Origin: Ixodes scapularis
Taxonomy: Eukaryota; Arthropoda; Arachnida; Ixodida; Ixodidae
DNA: 64,000 bases
Direction of reading: 5' to 3'
Assembly (NCBI RefSeq): GCF_016920785.2
Contig: NW_024609839.1
Span: 20,709,085-20,773,084 of the forward strand
Of the stretch, positions 21,801 to 32,379 are shown piece after piece. Position 1 is the stretch's first letter. Every line of letters starts with the position of its first letter. The notes under the pieces are model-generated. The model was not told where the DNA came from. It made no database searches and worked only from the letters and a program-made list of their open reading frames with translations. The translations under genes and the position numbers were made by a program.

Positions 21801-21882
21801 ACTTCTGTAACCTAGAAGGCAGTCCGGGAAAGGTTGACGGTACAACAGAGACCTCCGCCCCCGAGTCTACCTTAGCAACACT
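18841..21882 (-). CDS. pol: Gypsy-2 pol: protease, RT, RNase H, integrase
   Basis: A single open frame runs from the protease to the stop at 18841. The protease active site reads VDSGAEVSVVP just upstream of 21840. RT follows, with SKIDANSGFHQV, RLPFGITSAPEYF and active site L-M-D-D (codons at 21054-21046) in place of the common Y-x-D-D. RNase H is marked by SADASSFGLGAVL, IENEALAL and ADVLSRAP. Integrase has an H-x3-H (HEGHQG) and C-x2-C (CTACAEH) module, then D (VGVDLCQ), D (VVSDNGSQF) and E (NGEVERM). The C-terminal tail is basic, then acidic. At least 974 codons are uninterrupted, consistent with recent activity. It is expressed as part of a Gag-Pol polyprotein, not from its own start; a one-base deletion near 21870 separates it from gag. 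Confidence 0.92.
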   Translation of the reverse strand, partial: SVAKVDSGAEVSVVPSTFPGLPSRLQKSDITLTGPSNECLKVLGKFTATIQWKRRTVQQTVYVVSRLHSVLLGLPAIEALGVIKFVDLVTSKQSVEACYPHLFRGLGAMAGEYQINLKPNSVPFAIHTARWVPLPLRNAVKQELERMERNGVIRKVNEPTDWCAGIVPVLKPSGAVRICVDLTHLNKCVRKERYVLPTVDDSMGMLSGATVFSKIDANSGFHQVKLSRDSELFTTFITPFGRFCFQRLPFGITSAPEYFQKRMAQILEGIPGVINLMDDILIFGKDRAQHDDRLRQTLDRLGRAGVTRNKDKCCFGVTEISFLGFQLSHEGIKPDPEKVRAIKELKTPENVSEVRRLLGMANHLARFIPNLASKAESLRQLLLKDSEWVWGPVQEQSLAYIKDVICSPRVMANYDVRYPTILSADASSFGLGAVLLQIHPNKERRPVAFASRSLTPAESRYAQIENEALALTWAAERFEGYITGLDVVFETDHKPLVTLLGKSPIDLLPPRIQRFRMRLMRFNFVVEYVPGTSVITADVLSRAPLRGTPACSNSLTVSEVTKYVEGCVPGIIEHNRFERVKKAQEKDEVCRSLIDLSRKGWPKFSSVPMVLRPYWQEGSALTVCEGVLLKGRRLVIPQELRNDVLQQLHEGHQGIGKCRARAQESVWWPGLSSQLGTLIANCTACAEHREQNSEPMILTETPQRPWQKVGVDLCQIKGSHYLVAVDYFSRYPVLALLTSLTSASVILHLKSFFSRHGIPEIVVSDNGSQFVSVEFKLFAREYGFRSVTSSPRYPQANGEVERMVKTIKTLIIKARDPYISLLAYRDTPGPLGKSPAELSMGRRLRTTLPLHPRSLLPRELNLNKVRRRDQAFREKQRRQFNRRHAARQLPPLRPGVLVWVKDYKQKATVLHPANRPRSFVVETHAGVLLERNRKMLVLLSPQQTRSEGTQGSYELPENREPSGEDRSATEVLGGDSKGGDLSENGRIQPPLPTSPYVSRYGRQVRKPERYEAK

Positions 21883-22811
21883 GGCGTTTCGTTAATGAAG
21901 ACTTGAATGAATCGGGCGTTAGACCCTGCCCCGCTCACCGACCCAACAAAGTACGCATCGTTGTTCTTTTGGAGACACGAAAGTCGTACCTTTCTCGGGT
22001 AGGCGGCAGCTTTCTTGCGGCAGACTGTGGCGAAATGTCCGGTGCTACGACAGTAGCTGCACTTCGTTGACCTTGCCGGGCAGGCTGTCCTGGCGTGAGG
22101 GTCCTCTCCGCAGAAGGAGCACTTGCCGCCGTCTCGGCCGGTGGCTTGGCTGGTGAAGCGCCGAGGAGGACCGTCTCTTTCCGTCGGCTGGCCTTGTTTC
22201 CTGACGGCGTCGAGGTTACCGGCAGCTGTCGTTTCGTTGCTCGCGTCTCGTAGTTGCTGCTGCTGCCGATGGACAGTCTCTTTCAAACGAGCTTTTGCCA
22301 GGGCACTGGCGAGTGTCAAGCTCGCGTCCATTTGTAGGGTCTCTGAAAGCTTGGAATCGCTGAGACCAACAATGAAGCGGTCGCGAACCATGCGTTCTTT
22401 AAACTCTAGGTACTCGCAACGGTCCGCTAGGGTATCAAGCGCCGTTACAAACTGGTCGACAGACTCCCCTGGTTCTTGAACGCGGCGATGAAAACACGCG
22501 CTTTCGTAGACCAGGTTCCGTGCGGCCACAAAGTGGTTGTCGAATCGCTGTTTGACGACTTCGTACTTCTTCGCGTCGTCGTCGGACAAAGCGAAAGTCT
22601 GGAAAATCTGGCGCGCTTGCTTTGCCATAGTATAGAGCAAGGTTCGTACCTGTGCTTCTTCACCCCGTTCGTTGAGGCCCGACGCGAAGCGGTAATCGTC
22701 GAACTGTTGACTCCACGTCGGCCATTCAGACGTACGGTCGAAGTCGAAGTTCGGCGGCGGTTGAACAGCGAACATTCCGTAACCGCTCTTGCAGCCTTCG
22801 CTTTCCGCCAT
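21867..22811 (-). CDS. gag: Gypsy-2 gag
   Basis: The frame starts at ATG 22811-22809, 72 nt past the primer site, and encodes 314 residues. The middle (WPTWSQQFDDYR..; DRFIVGLSDSKLSETLQMD) is a Gypsy capsid domain. Two perfect CCHC knuckles, CSFCGEDPHARTAC and CSYCRSTGHFATVC, form the nucleocapsid. After these the frame enters the protease leader (FIQVFINETPV) and stops at 21867. One base more near 21870 would place it in frame with the DSG protease, so gag and pol were probably one continuous ORF. The open frame extends upstream into the LTR, but the ATG at 22811 fits the leader position. Confidence 0.88.
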   Translation of the reverse strand: MAESEGCKSGYGMFAVQPPPNFDFDRTSEWPTWSQQFDDYRFASGLNERGEEAQVRTLLYTMAKQARQIFQTFALSDDDAKKYEVVKQRFDNHFVAARNLVYESACFHRRVQEPGESVDQFVTALDTLADRCEYLEFKERMVRDRFIVGLSDSKLSETLQMDASLTLASALAKARLKETVHRQQQQLRDASNETTAAGNLDAVRKQGQPTERDGPPRRFTSQATGRDGGKCSFCGEDPHARTACPARSTKCSYCRSTGHFATVCRKKAAAYPRKVRLSCLQKNNDAYFVGSVSGAGSNARFIQVFINETPVLLR

Positions 22812-22882
22812 CCCGAAGTCCTTGGCGAAGACGAGCAGCCAGCCGCCGACGATAAGAAGCGAGTTAGAAAAACGCCCCGACC

Positions 22883-22897
22883 ACTTCTGACACCATG
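22883..22897 (-). promoter_or_regulatory. Gypsy-2 primer binding site (tRNA-Leu)
   Basis: Directly abutting the 5' LTR on the minus strand, TGGTGTCAGAAGTGG is the exact complement of the 3' end of metazoan tRNA-Leu including CCA (tRNA sequence recalled from memory). Confidence 0.85.
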
Positions 22898-23067
22898 TCG
22901 CGTTATCGCTTGCGCCGCGCGCGTGGGCAGCCGCAGGAATGACGCCGATCTTCTCCAACTCGGGGTAAAAGCCAAAAAAGCCCCGTTTATTCCAGCGTCA
23001 TCACTTTTATAACAGTCAGGCACGTGACCGCGATACACCGAGCGGCGTCACATGCGCTACCGCCACA
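22898..23067 (-). repeat. Gypsy-2 5' LTR (170 bp)
   Basis: On the minus strand it begins TGTGGCGGTAGC and ends GCGACA. TTATAAAAGTG at about 23008-23018 is a TATA-like promoter, and AATAAACGGG follows as a probable polyadenylation signal. Confidence 0.92.
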
Positions 23068-24302
23068 AAAAGGTGCCGGCGAATAAACCACTCCACCAGG
23101 GGAGCATTGGGCGCTGGCGTCGTTCCGTCTAATGCCAATGAGAAGAGTTCCCTGCCATCCCCTGGCAAAGTATTTGCCAAAACAACGTTAAAATTTTCCC
23201 TGACCCTACACTGGGGTCAGGTCCCATGTTGCATAACTTGCAAGTAGAGCGGGAAGTCTAAAACAAAAAGAGTATTTTGCGCATTTTCTTTATTTTGCTG
23301 GTGCGAGCTTCCTCCGCATTTATTGGACACAATCTAACTTCTTGTAACCCGACGGGAACAAGCTGTACTAACCTCCTATTTCGTCATCTTACGTCACGTT
23401 TTCAGTGTTGCCATTAGAGCCTCTCAGGCTACATTTGAAAATACACAATAACTTCGCTAATAAGTAATTGCGACTCTTTATTTGGGTTACTAGTTCGTAT
23501 TCACTTCCTATGTATTTATCGATGCGTTGAACTAATTATGAGGAAAATTAGTGCCTAAAAAAATGTCAGCGGAGCTAAACTCTACTGGGGTAAAATGAAT
23601 ACGCGTCCGTGTAGAAGACTGCTTCAGCGCGGGCGACATTGATCGAACGCAATTTAAACTGACCGCATAAATCGATTTCTTAACTTATCGTTCTGGGATT
23701 TGATACAAAGGTGCCTAAAGTTGGCGGAAGCTTTTGATAAAATTGTAGAACGATTGACATACCTGAGTCAATCAAGGAAAGTCAAAAACTGTTTTTCCTA
23801 TACTTTGGAAGACACTAAAATTGTGTTACTGTGGCGCTTATTTGGGTCAAATGACGTGAAGAATACGTAAGCCAATTCTATTTTCTTTCCATTTCACAAT
23901 TTCTTTAATCGTTGTAAACGCAAAAATAGCCCACAACGATTTTCTGTTGATTTTGAAATAAAAAGCTTAGCCATAACTCTTCCATAGACAAACCAGTTTT
24001 TATATTCTTTACTTTGACTCCGGTGGTTTCATGTATTCATACTAAAGATTAATGAATGCACCAGATTCGAGCACCTCTGTAGTAAATCCCAGCGCGCTAA
24101 GTAAAGATGCCGATTTATGCGGTTAGTCCAAAGTGCTTTCAATACATTTCGCCCAAGCTGTACGTGAGCGGCAACTTGCTCATCTTATTGCGGTGAATGG
24201 TTGCTTGCATGGCTCGGCTTCCGGGGGGGTTAAGTCGTTGATGACTGAGGTGGGGCTTGGCGGATGTGTCTCCGCGACTTAGTATACTGTGAACTTTTTA
24301 TT
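23068..24302. other. Gene-free stretch
   Basis: No recognisable gene, tandem repeat or element is seen in this AT-rich stretch. Confidence 0.5.
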
Positions 24303-25525
24303 TTAGAGTTGGCGTTCAATTTCTGCCCCCTGCACCTTATACCTGCCACCTTGCATGTATATGAACTCTACAGTCTGTTGTATTTTCCTTTTCCACCTGC
24401 GAGTCTTACTCCTGCCCTTCCTTGATGCCTCCATTGTTCGACAGGGGTCCTCCTCGGACCCGTATGCACCCGTAAAAAACCCTAGCCCTACGTCCCATGC
24501 TGTACCACACCTGTCACCCCGAGGGTACGCTGTAATGAATGCCATCCTAGCAGAAAGGGTGTTGTTCCCCGGCCTCATAGATCTCCTGGTTGACATACAT
24601 CACGTCTGACATAAAGGCCTCCCTCATCTTTCGTATAACTCCGCCGGCAACCTTCTGCCCCCTTCCCTGGACCTCTGGGATGATGCACAACAAAATGTGC
24701 ACCCCCTCCGAGACGGCCCGGAGTTTGGCCACTCCCGTCTCTATTTGTTTCCCCAGATGCCATCCTTTCATCTTGAATACGTCATTCACCCCTGCGTGAA
24801 GGACAACTAGTTTCTTCCCCTTCATGGTGTCCCAGATCTTGTCCTTGGCCCTATCCGTTACATAACTAAATCTCCTGCCTGGCATGTGCTCTACCTGCAC
24901 CCTCTCATCATACCTCGTCGTTTTTAGGACCTGCCTCCTTGCATCTTGACCGAACTTCCGACCGCCCACGCCATCCTGCGCTCCAATTCCTTTCCCTCTG
25001 TCCTGTCACCTTTGTCCTCGTGCACTCTGATGCTGCGTTTGTCTGTCCTCCCGTGGTCCCACTTGTTCTATCTGGTTGAACGTAGGCATTGGCTGCTCAT
25101 TTCGGGCATCATTTTAGCCTTTCCAGTTCCGTCTCTCCTGCCTCCCGCTTCTCTCATTCTGCGGTTACCCTTGCATCTATCTCCCCAACCCGCCTTTCCA
25201 ACTGCCTCACAACGCTCTCACTTTTTGCCATCAGGTTCTTCCTCAGCTCCCTGACCTTGGCCTGCAGCGCCGCTTAACACTCCCTTCTTCTCCGCAGTTC
25301 CTCTACCAGCTCCTCTACCAACCCTCCCTATTTCTCGTTGAGCTCTACCTGGATGTCTACCTGTCTCAGACAGACCCGGCAGGTGAGCTCTGCTTTCTGC
25401 GCCACGCCTACATTCGGAAATGAGGTTCCATTAAAAAAGCACCACCCAATACACACTTCCCAACGCACCTCCCATTCGCCTTCCTCCTCGTCGTCGTCCT
25501 TTTTCAGCGGTCGTCTCGCCATCAA
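24303..25525 (-). pseudogene. LINE relic: SGNH-hydrolase ORF1 and start of endonuclease ORF2
   Basis: Read on the minus strand, 25525-25328 begins MMARRPLKKDDDEEEGE and holds a short Cys module (CIGWC..CRVC). A broken coiled-coil-like stretch follows. From 24969, FGQDARRQVL leads to an SGNH-hydrolase segment with the GxND-type block VVLHAGVNDV and IPEVQGRG. A frameshift follows (AGEQHPF then MAFITAYPRG). The 3' end (FIYMQGGRYKVQGAEIERQL, near 24360-24303) is the start of an apurinic endonuclease-like ORF2. This layout matches CR1/Jockey-type LINEs I know from ticks, where the esterase-like domain sits in ORF1p. Stops and frameshifts mark it as dead and truncated, and no RT is left. Confidence 0.65.
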
Positions 25526-25962
25526 TCACCGTCTACATCGTGAAGTATTAAGTGTGCAGTCGTTTCCTTTTTTTCTTCCCTCGCGCAAAATTGCCACACT
25601 GACCTGCGTGGCGAACCCCACGTGTAGCACCACGTGGTCCGCTTCTTCACAGGCTGTCACGGAATAAAGCCACACAAGACCAGCAACAACCGGTCTTTGT
25701 CATCGCAAACCGTTTTCATGTTCGCGCTATATACATAAATGAAAGTGAGGTTGAAAAAAAAAAAACTGTTGGTTTCGGTTGTCCTAAGCTTCTGCGGAAA
25801 AACGGTCAAACTAGCCCGCCAATCATTTAAACACAGCTTGCCACATGACCCCAGTGATCCTATTTCCCTAACGCTCAGCTAAATAATCAAACCTGACTTC
25901 TAAAGCTACACTAACACACTATCACGGTTTAACCCTATCTATCTTACTACATCATTAAAGAA
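25526..25962. other. Gene-free stretch
   Basis: Only a poly-A run near 25757-25768 is notable. Confidence 0.45.
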
Positions 25963-26909
25963 GTACTATCGTGGACACTGTTAGCTATAACACGGCAGCG
26001 GCGGCCGTCCCGTACCCCCAGCGCCTCATAGCAGGCGCCGTCCGAAACCCCGCGCATGCGCCGTGTGGCGAACTCGCTCTTCCCGCCTGCGAGCACACCC
26101 TCGCTTTGTCGTCTGCTAGGCACAGAGCAGACGACGCCACAGCGATTGCCAATTTTCCCTGAACACAATTCAGCAAACCAACGCGTAAGAGGTGTCCACG
26201 GTTGATTCTCTTACTCCGCTGGCTAAGGATAATCATCGCAACTAATTGTAATATCACGGTAGACTACTTTTTTTATTTTTTTATGGGACAAACTTGCAGT
26301 TATACTTCGTTTCACTCTAGGTCTAAGCGCAGCGGACGCTACGAGACGATAGGGCCAACCAAAAGCGACAAAAGCTCACTTTTTGCACCTTATTGTGTCC
26401 CCCGGTGATGCACTCCGTGACATTGCACCTTTGCCGCTATTTGATTGGCTATGTCGCTTTGTAGCGTACGCTGCATTCGGACTTAAGGTGAAACGGAGAA
26501 TAAGGCTATTTCTGTATTACACCTGCTGCGCTCATTCTTGTTTGCGAGCGCATATTGTGAAAGATGCATTGCGAAATCCTGTTTCTAAAAAAGCAAAAAA
26601 AAAAAAATAACAAAAAAACGTAGACAGGGTTAATGCTTTAATGACTCAGGAATCTCCCCCAATCAAAATCGCCGGTTTAAAATGAGTTTGAGACCAGTTC
26701 GCTAGGGAGAGGGTACCAGACGAGCAGCACTGTGGCATCGCCTGCTCTGCGCCTAGCAGACGAGAAAGCGGGGGTGTGCTCCCAAACGGGAAGAGCGAGT
26801 CCGCCACACGGCGCATGCGCGTAGTTTCGGACGGCGCCTGCTACGAGGCGCTGGGGGTACGGGACGGCCGCCGCTGTGGTGTTATAGCTAACAGTGTCCA
26901 CGATAGTAC
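25963..26909. mobile_element. Foldback element, family G (about 190-bp arms)
   Basis: Arms at 25963-26155 and 26715-26909 are imperfect reverse complements. They start GTACTATCGTGGACACTGTT, share GGCGGCCGTCCCGTACCCCC, GCGCATGCGC and CGTCTGCTAGG, and enclose about 560 bp. Inside lies a second, weaker inverted pair (about 26295-26340 and 26463-26507, ACTTCGTTTCAC against a complementary GTGAAACGGAGAAT). That inner motif is also in the loop of the family F copy at 28752-29107. No transposase frame is present, so it is non-autonomous. Confidence 0.8.
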
Positions 26910-28751
26910 ATGCGCCACTGCAAAACCGAAAAACTGACTGCTCACAGTGGCCATAGAAAAGCCTTCGCATAACCGAGCACGTATAAAGGACCTCTTTAAC
27001 ATGGCTATTCACTATGCAAGCGAGACATTTTGGATGATTATTGCGACAGGCCGGTAAGTTTGAAATGTTGTAAAACATTTGCTTTGTTATAAAAAACGCA
27101 ACCAAGAGAATGCAGTTTGTGAGCTGAAAGTTGCATTGCTGCACACCAGCTGTATAAATTGTGTAAACTCTTCTATATCTAACACGGCCTTTTTCACGAA
27201 TCAGTGCCGTCTGCATAAAGATACATGAAGTACAGAGGAGGCAGATGCCCACATGTGCTCATCTCAGTGTGAATATAATAAGCAAGTTTGATGTTTACCG
27301 GCCATCAAAATTGCAATTAATTTATATGATACTGAACAACACACATTTCATATATTCTATTTATTTATATAGCTTGAGGGCGCGCTTCCGTGTATTACAC
27401 AAAAGAGGATCAAAATAGAATTCTAAGATTCTGTAAAGAACAGTAAGAAAACGGGCGTACAAGCATTGAGACAAAAACAAAATTAAAGTTTTTATTACAA
27501 TTTCAAGTTTTATTACACAGATTGATAAGTACAGTGAGCCTTTCTTGAAATTTAGCGGTGTTTGTTTTTGTAATAATATTATTTGGCAAGAGATTTCATT
27601 CAGCAATTTCAAGCGGTAGCGTTGAATTTGCGAAAAAAGTAGATCGAGAATTAATGCATTTCATTTTGAACACATTGTCGATTTGCATTTAAAAGAAGGT
27701 GATCTGAGTACTTTTTAAAGTACTCAGATCACCTGCCATGAAGAGGTTATTTGCATTCATCGCCGCGAACATTTATGTATTTGCAGTTATATGAGCCATT
27801 GCTTACACAGCATCCAAGATATCGCAGGTTCCAAGATCGTAGAATGCAGGAAGGTACCCTTCCTCGGTGCCACCTTGGCACTATTGGGAGACGTGATAGA
27901 TTTTATGAATTTCGGATTAATTACGATTTCTGTGTGATACATTTTACGTTGATGTAAAGCACGTATATCACGCATTTCATAACGTGCGATGTATACGAGA
28001 AACTCCTTCCTTGCGGACGATGCACCGGTTGCAGTGACCATGCACTAAAGAACTCTCTGAGGAAAATCTTGCATTCTTCGTCTAAAACCTACCCCTACAG
28101 GCTGTGCGCAGTATAAACCACGGTGTATCATATACAGTGTCCCGCCAAAGATTGTGCGCGTTATTTTTTTTTACAGCAAAAACAAACTATGCGCGCCGAC
28201 CCATGTAGTGCTAGCAATACGAACGAGATGTCAAAGTTACAGAACTATCTATTAAGTCATTTAAAAATTATAAGTGTATTCCTGAAAACTTCAATGGGGA
28301 AATGGGTTCCGCTTTCGCCCGTTTCTGTAACTCTGAAATTCAACTCCAAATATTCGAGAGCTCGTCCGCCCTCATTTTTCCATTGAAACTTTTCGAAAAT
28401 AACCTATGAATCAATGTTATTATCACTCCCTATTCATTATATGAAAATTAAACAAAGTTGACTATCTGTTCGACTTCGTACATAGCTACAATGACAGACC
28501 AATTTTTTTTTATTTTACTATATTTTAACTGATAAATAGCCCGCTATCGCTCTCATTGTTCACCTGTGATATTCGGGGTGTACCAGTTTTGGGGTGGAAT
28601 AAAATATTCATCCTGATTGAAAAGGGAGCATCGGAAAAAAAAAATCTAGCCAGGGGAAAAAACTCTCAAGCTTCGGCAACGCTGAGTGGGGGGAATCGAA
28701 CAGATTCAGCCACACCGTCGGAGCTAAACGCATTTGGATATGGAGCAAGCT
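26910..28751. other. Gene-free AT-rich stretch
   Basis: No gene or element recognised apart from the hairpin at 27697-27734. Confidence 0.5.
27697..27734. repeat. Perfect hairpin, 18-bp arms, 2-nt loop
   Basis: AGGTGATCTGAGTACTTT (27697-27714) is exactly reverse-complemented at 27717-27734 with only TT between. Confidence 0.9.
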
Positions 28752-29107
28752 CGTCTCTTGTTGCGCAAGGGTTGTGGTAACGTCAGAACGCCGAGCTCTG
28801 ATTGGCTTTGATTGAAAGGATAGTGGGTAGACCTCAAGCTATACTTTGTTTCAGCTTAAGTCCAGACGCAGCCGATTTCTACAAGCGCGAGCTTCGGGCT
28901 CTCAGCGTCCCCGCCAAGCACGCGCGCTCGTGCACTCCAAGCGCTGTTCAGGGCCACATGCTCGCGCTTGTAACATCCGCTGCGTCTGGACCTAAGCTGA
29001 AACGAAGTATAGCTGCCCTCAGGTCTACTCACTATTCTTCACTTTGAGCAAATAAAGGATCGGCGTTCTGACGTCAGGGCAACCCCTGCGCAAGATGTAG
29101 ACTGACT
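28752..29107. mobile_element. Foldback element, family F, copy 3
   Basis: Arms 28752-28893 and 28963-29107 share the family ends (TTGCGCA, GGTTG, ACGTCAGAACGCCGA, CTCTGATTGG, GATAGTGGGTAGACCTC). They continue inward with TATACTTTGTTTCAGCTTAA and GTCCAGACGCAG. The innermost part (CAAGCGCGAGC..GCTCGCGCTTG) is itself complementary, so nearly the whole 356 bp can fold. No ORF supports autonomy. Confidence 0.82.
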
Positions 29108-31713
29108 TGCGCTCCGCATCAGTTCCTGGTCGCGACTGCAGCGAACTATAGGGGGAGAGCTGGTGAGGCAAAATGGCGGACGGGAGGAGGTCGTTTACGT
29201 CTTTCAGCACTCGGACCACTATACATTTCTTGCATTGCAGCGTAAAATCGGTGTTACACATAAAAGCGAACAGATTTTTCGACCATAGAAACCTTCTTCT
29301 AGTCAATGCGTAGGAATGACATGACGGAAGCATGAAAATTATTACTGGAAACGATGTTTGTGTCTATGATGCCTCCGAAAACCAAGCCGCGATAGCAGGC
29401 GACAGAGTTGAAGCGACCTTCTCTCTCGAGCTTCTCGGCGTTGCCACTACGCGGCGTTGATTTCCGCTGGAGTAATCAACAGCCTGTATCGAAAGCCACC
29501 CGTTACTTCTTTTCCACAATTTTTAATTACACACGATCTATTTTATTCGCTTCATTTTTTTTTTGCAGTGTTAATTCCCCAAACGGTGTGTTTAAGACAT
29601 TAAATAACTATAGTCAGTGGGGCGAGTAGGCATAGAAAGAGAGAATGACACCTTCGGATGTGATGAAAAAGCAATGTTGTAGGAAAAACAAATTGAGCAG
29701 TCGTTGACGGAGATGCGGAAGATAATGTATCGGATTTTACGGATATGTCGAAACAGCGAAACTTGGGTATCCATAACAATGACTGCAGACGCACTTAAAG
29801 GAGCGTAAAGTTTTTGGAAGTCCAGAGTTTAAATAGTCAAACTTGCCTTTGAATGCAGCCCATGCGAATGGTGTAATGACTGGCTCGTCCCGCAGCGGCC
29901 TTGAAATTCAGATTACTACAAGCATGTCCTATTGATGTATCGTAGATTGGCTGTATGTTCGTAGTAATTCCCACCCAATGCTGAGAAGAAATATTTGTAG
30001 CGAGGAACAAATGCCAGTTACTTGCTCACTGTTCAACTACTTTGGAAGCTGCGCACGGCGGAGAGACGTTCAGCCTTTCCACTCTCGTGAAGAAGGAAGG
30101 GAAGACCAGCGGGGCTGTACTCGATAAACGGTATGCTTCTTCTTCGTCGTCGTGTGTTTTTCGCGCTGTTTCCTACGATGAATTTCCACCAACGCGCCCA
30201 ACTATCCATTCTTCTATTATAGCTGGAACGTTTGCCGCCATCTACGAGCGACGGCGGAAACCATACTGGTTGTGTGCTTGCCGCCGTCGCCTATATATGG
30301 CGGTAGCTGTTCAGGTAGGCTTGTGTCGACATACACGGACACGATCCTGGGGAACCTAGCAGTTAACAGCTCCTCTGTAAAAACGTGTTCCCAGTTGCTG
30401 TCGATGTGGCTGCATCACACAGTACACCTAGCTTAATGTTGTTGATCAATCACGAGTAAGTAATCCGATCCTTGGACGTTCAACAGACTTCGAAGCACTG
30501 AAGAACCAATGGACACTGACCACTGTTTGCTTGGGTACGTTCATGAAAGAATGGAGCTAACTGATGACTGAATAACTAAAGTTATACTTTTAAATAAATA
30601 TTTAGATTCATGTTCAAATTTTCAATTTTGACGACAGCCGGCATGAATGTCTCAAGAAATTTTCACAGGCAATAAAAGAAATCGGCTTGGAGATGTTCGT
30701 CGACAATTACTGGCCTCTTTTTGCGCTTTCTATAATGGATGATTTCCGCGCTTTTCGCGGCTAGTTTTGAAATCGTAGAGAATAGATGTCGCATATTGCA
30801 CCGAGTTAACGTCTCTGCGATACACGGTTTGCAAATATCCCTCTCCATATGGCTCTGCCACGTGACTCCATTGGTCGTAATGAGCAATGTGAAATTTCTG
30901 CACATTGGTTTCAATGGTATCACGTTGCACATTGGTGCTCATTAGGTGTTACCCCCCAAAGTTGGCTTCTCCTCCGGATGATATCGTATCTTTCACCATA
31001 GTGTGGCTTCTCTGCAGCATTTTCAATAGCACCAATGAGTGAGGTGACGGTTTTCCTCATTGGTACTACTACCATTGCCTCCGACAAAGCCTGGAAGTTC
31101 AGTGACGGAGCCATAGAGTCCACGGTCGCTGATTTCGAGCGTGAGAATCTGGTACCACAGAGCATTTCTCGGGGAGTCTGGTATTCAGCGCACGTCTTTT
31201 GCAGCGGCGATGATCCGAAACGTGCTTTTTAAACCAGACGGGAAAAGAAGCGGTAGCCCAAGGAACGCTAAAAGTAGCCGCGGACATTCCATCGCTCGGG
31301 ACACGTGTGTTACGGCGCCTCGCCGCAGCGGGGCGCCCGTTACATGACTCTTATCTGCCGCTCTACTTTTTTACTTTCGGCGCCGCGTCACGTGACGACC
31401 TGTCAGGCTTTGTCAGTAGAGAGAAGGCTGTGGTACTACTTACACATTCACGCTCATAGGGTTTGGCTCGAGATTTCTATTGGAAACGACCACCCATTTC
31501 CAGCAAAATATCGCGACCTCTCTCACATCACCAGGTGTGGCGCTTCGTGGCTTCCGCATAATGAGGAACTTAGAAGAGGACGACGGAATGCTGCGGTCGA
31601 ACACAGCATTTCTGCCTGCCAGTTTTGCATTGGTTTTCTTTTTTTTTTTTTTATTATTGCCTGTCATGCATTGAACACAACATTTTTGCCTGCCTGTTCT
31701 GTATTCGCGACTC
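29108..31713. other. Gene-free stretch
   Basis: No gene can be supported. A minus-strand 81-codon frame (31165-30920) looks protein-like but has no domain I recognise and no splice support. Confidence 0.4.
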
Positions 31714-32304
31714 CAGGTCTCATCAGTCACCTACCTTGGTCACCAACTAACCCAACAGGGCATCGCTCCAGTCCCCGACAAAGTGTAGGCGATTAACGCT
31801 ATACCAGTTCCAGCGACCAAGGCGGAGCTTCTACGATTTCTGGGGATGGCAACTTACCTCATGAAATTCGTCCCCAACTTCTCAGCAAAGACCCAACCCC
31901 TTCGAGAGCCTCTCAAGTCTGATGTGGCCTCGCACTGGACCTCTAAGATGTCAGAGGCATTCAACGAAATCAAACACGACCTGACAACTGCTCCCACGTT
32001 ACATTACTTCGACATAACAACAGTGATGTATCAACAGATGCAAGCTCGTATGGGATCGGCGGCATCCTCCTTCAAAATGGACATCCAGTCGCCTATGCGT
32101 CAGCAGCGCTCACACTGGCCCAACAGCGTTATGTGCAGCTTGAAAAGGAACTACTGGCCGTAGTTTTTGCGTGTTAGCAGTTTTATTACTACATCTGTGG
32201 TCGAAGCATTGTAGTCAAGACTGATCACAGACCCCTCATTGGTCTACACTGGAAGGAGTTCCACAAGATCTCCCCCAGGCTACACCGTTTGTTGGGCCAG
32301 TTTT
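31714..32304 (+). pseudogene. Ty3/Gypsy RT-RNase H relic
   Basis: In one frame from 31714 the sequence reads VSSVTYLGHQLTQQGIAPVP, stop, then AELLRFLGMATYLMKFVPNF, the RT thumb and connection of a Gypsy element. After frameshifts near 32030-32160 the RNase H follows, with remnants of the ending KTDHRPLIGL at about 32217-32250. No catalytic RT motif, LTR or integrase is present. The relic ends exactly at a perfect hairpin whose left arm (32305-32325) begins within the RNase H coding sequence. Confidence 0.7.
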
Positions 32305-32351
32305 GCAGTTTTGATGGTGAAACGCTGGAGGCGTTTCACCATCAAAACTGC
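32305..32351. repeat. Perfect hairpin, 21-bp arms, 5-nt loop
   Basis: The 21 bases at 32305-32325 are exactly reverse-complemented at 32331-32351 with loop TGGAG. The left arm is the end of the Gypsy relic; the right arm is its inverted copy, abutting Penelope sequence soon after. Confidence 0.9.
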
Positions 32352-32379
32352 AAGCTCTGACGACCTCCCGGTTTGCGCC

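Larger units (their letters stand above)
18492..23067 (-). mobile_element. Gypsy-2: young Mag-like Ty3/Gypsy element
   Basis: On the minus strand the order is LTR (23067-22898), tRNA-Leu primer site, gag, pol, polypurine tract and LTR (18674-18492). AAAAG at 18487-18491 and 23068-23072 is the 5-bp target duplication. The LTRs differ by only about two substitutions and one 13-bp insertion, so insertion was recent. Two CCHC knuckles in Gag, a DSG protease and a compact 4.6-kb size with short LTRs fit the Mag clade; that clade call is inference. A one-base deletion in the protease is the main visible lesion. Confidence 0.93.

Noticed and set aside
22445..23038. Second gene over Gypsy-2 gag in another minus-strand frame (197 codons) and its plus-strand counterpart
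   Set aside because: They are shadow frames of gag and the LTR; only the gag frame has knuckles and capsid sequence.
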